Of a stretch of DNA of 64,000 nt, positions 63,417 through 64,000 are shown in pieces. The DNA is from CAYWBU01 sp942491525 (GTDB taxonomy: Bacteria > Desulfobacterota > Desulfomonilia > UBA1062). The DNA is taken from contig CALOBW010000030.1 in NCBI GenBank assembly GCA_942491525.1, positions 248,001 through 312,000 on the forward strand, read 5' to 3'. Made by a program: the position numbers and the translations under genes. Every line of letters starts with the position of its first letter. The first letter of the stretch is position 1. The notes under the pieces were generated by a model, which was not told the DNA's origin, made no database searches, and saw only the letters and a list, made by a program, of their open reading frames with translations.

Positions 63417-64000
63417 AATCAGCCGTTACCTGAACGAGATCAAAAAGAACTTCAACACCCACACCAGTTTCTTTGTCTCGGATAAAAGCCTCAACTACCA
63501 TGATGAAAACGGTCTGATCAAAAAAGTATCTGCCACCGACCAGGATGACCAGTGGTACTTCAGGGTCCGCGATATGGAGCAGGACTATGAGATCAACATT
63601 GATGCCGACTGGAACAACCGGGATGTGCTGATTATTTTCATCAACTATCGGATTTATGATTTTACCGGCCACTACATCGGCGTAGCCGGCGTCGGACTGC
63701 GGCTGCAGGACCTCAAATCACGCCTTGACTTCTACCAGCACAAATATCAGCGCAGCATCTATTTCATCGACCAGGGCGGCCAGATAAAACTGTCCGGTGA
63801 TCAACATAACGGCATCCGGAACATTGCCGAGGTTGACGGCTATCAGACCATCCTGGATCAGCTCATGGCCAAGCCCCAGAGCTCTTCAAGATTCAAGCGC
63901 GGGCGGGAAACCATCCACACCAATACCCGCTACATCCCCGAGTTCGGCTGGTATATGATCGTCGAGCAGGCCGAGGGCCAGACTACCCGGCCAATCATCA
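63286..64000 (+). pseudogene. Cache-domain sensor protein, internal fragment without start
   Basis: From 63298 a second plus-strand frame reads DNLYSEVQRDLLLPIHISAM, then MANDTFLRDWIIDGEQD, DWNNRDVLIIFINYRIYDFTG and HYIGVAGVGLRLQDL. This is the periplasmic Cache region of a membrane sensor such as a diguanylate cyclase, phosphatase or kinase. A stop at 63283-63285 bounds the frame and no start codon precedes the domain, so the N-terminal membrane segment is missing. The frame stays open to the window end, so the effector domain is not visible. It joins directly to the cut lipoprotein gene. Confidence 0.72.

Noticed and set aside
1..64000. CRISPR arrays, tRNA or rRNA genes, insertion sequences
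   Set aside because: I found no regularly spaced repeats, no cloverleaf with a CCA-adjacent acceptor stem, no rRNA-like stretch and no transposase or integrase frame.

Overview
The window is a 64 kb stretch of a bacterial chromosome with densely packed, mostly GC-rich genes. The organism is Gram-negative. It encodes an outer-membrane-type beta-barrel protein with a signal peptide, many lipobox lipoproteins, periplasmic TPR proteins, Cache-domain sensors and a GreB-type transcript cleavage factor. The style of the sensor kinases and of the chemoreceptor (C-terminus DDFEEF) resembles deltaproteobacterial (Desulfobacterota-like) genomes, but no marker fixes the phylum and I hold this loosely. 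I see no rRNA, tRNA, CRISPR array, integrase or intact insertion sequence.

Layout. 1-7.1 kb, minus strand: a zinc-ribbon fragment, an AraC/GyrI regulator, serB, a class II cyclic-nucleotide phosphodiesterase-like protein and a large secreted subtilisin-like FG-GAP protein whose nucleophile serine appears to be absent. 7.2-15.3 kb: a glycine-betaine-type binding lipoprotein paired with a Cache histidine kinase, a low-molecular-weight phosphatase and a 7TM-DISM hybrid kinase. 15.3-17 kb: greB and an MFS exporter. 17.2-21.9 kb: a galactoside locus (ROK regulator, galK, GH36 alpha-galactosidase). 21.9-25.9 kb: a beta-barrel protein and a large lipoprotein. 26.4-33.3 kb: sugar catabolism (ROK glucokinase, acyl-CoA synthetase, zwf, pgl, gnd). 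33.4-44.5 kb: a glycine-rich lipoprotein, a GPH sugar:cation symporter, two tandem periplasmic TPR paralogues, and an M20 peptidase with a YfcC-type permease. 44.5-51.3 kb: sdaA, a NifX-like protein, a tandem duplication of YD-like lipoproteins and an acyltransferase. 51.6-57.7 kb: a chemoreceptor, then TetR facing a DUF819 transporter and a PLP decarboxylase. The 3' end of the decarboxylase is fused to a low-GC island carrying a Gp37/Gp68 (DUF5131) gene. 57.8-64 kb: a PaaI-type thioesterase, a STAND/SARP-like regulator and two paralogous lipoproteins, the second cut short and joined to a sensor fragment.

How the genes fit together. GH36, GalK, glucokinase and the GPH symporter could take up, hydrolyse and phosphorylate alpha-galactosides. 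Zwf, Pgl and Gnd would feed hexose phosphate into the oxidative pentose phosphate pathway. A GTTTTATAACAA-like motif recurs upstream of the ROK regulator, GH36, glucokinase and symporter genes, which suggests one scattered regulon. Other themes are many orphan surface or periplasmic lipoproteins with acidic residues just after the lipid cysteine, and convergent gene pairs that share their stop codons.

The strongest candidates for new biology are: a duplicated structured element after each of two paralogous lipoprotein genes, whose stem changed sequence but kept its pairing; the chimeric decarboxylase with its DUF5131 island; the possible ROK operator set; and the lipoprotein families with a common N-terminal export-type signal.
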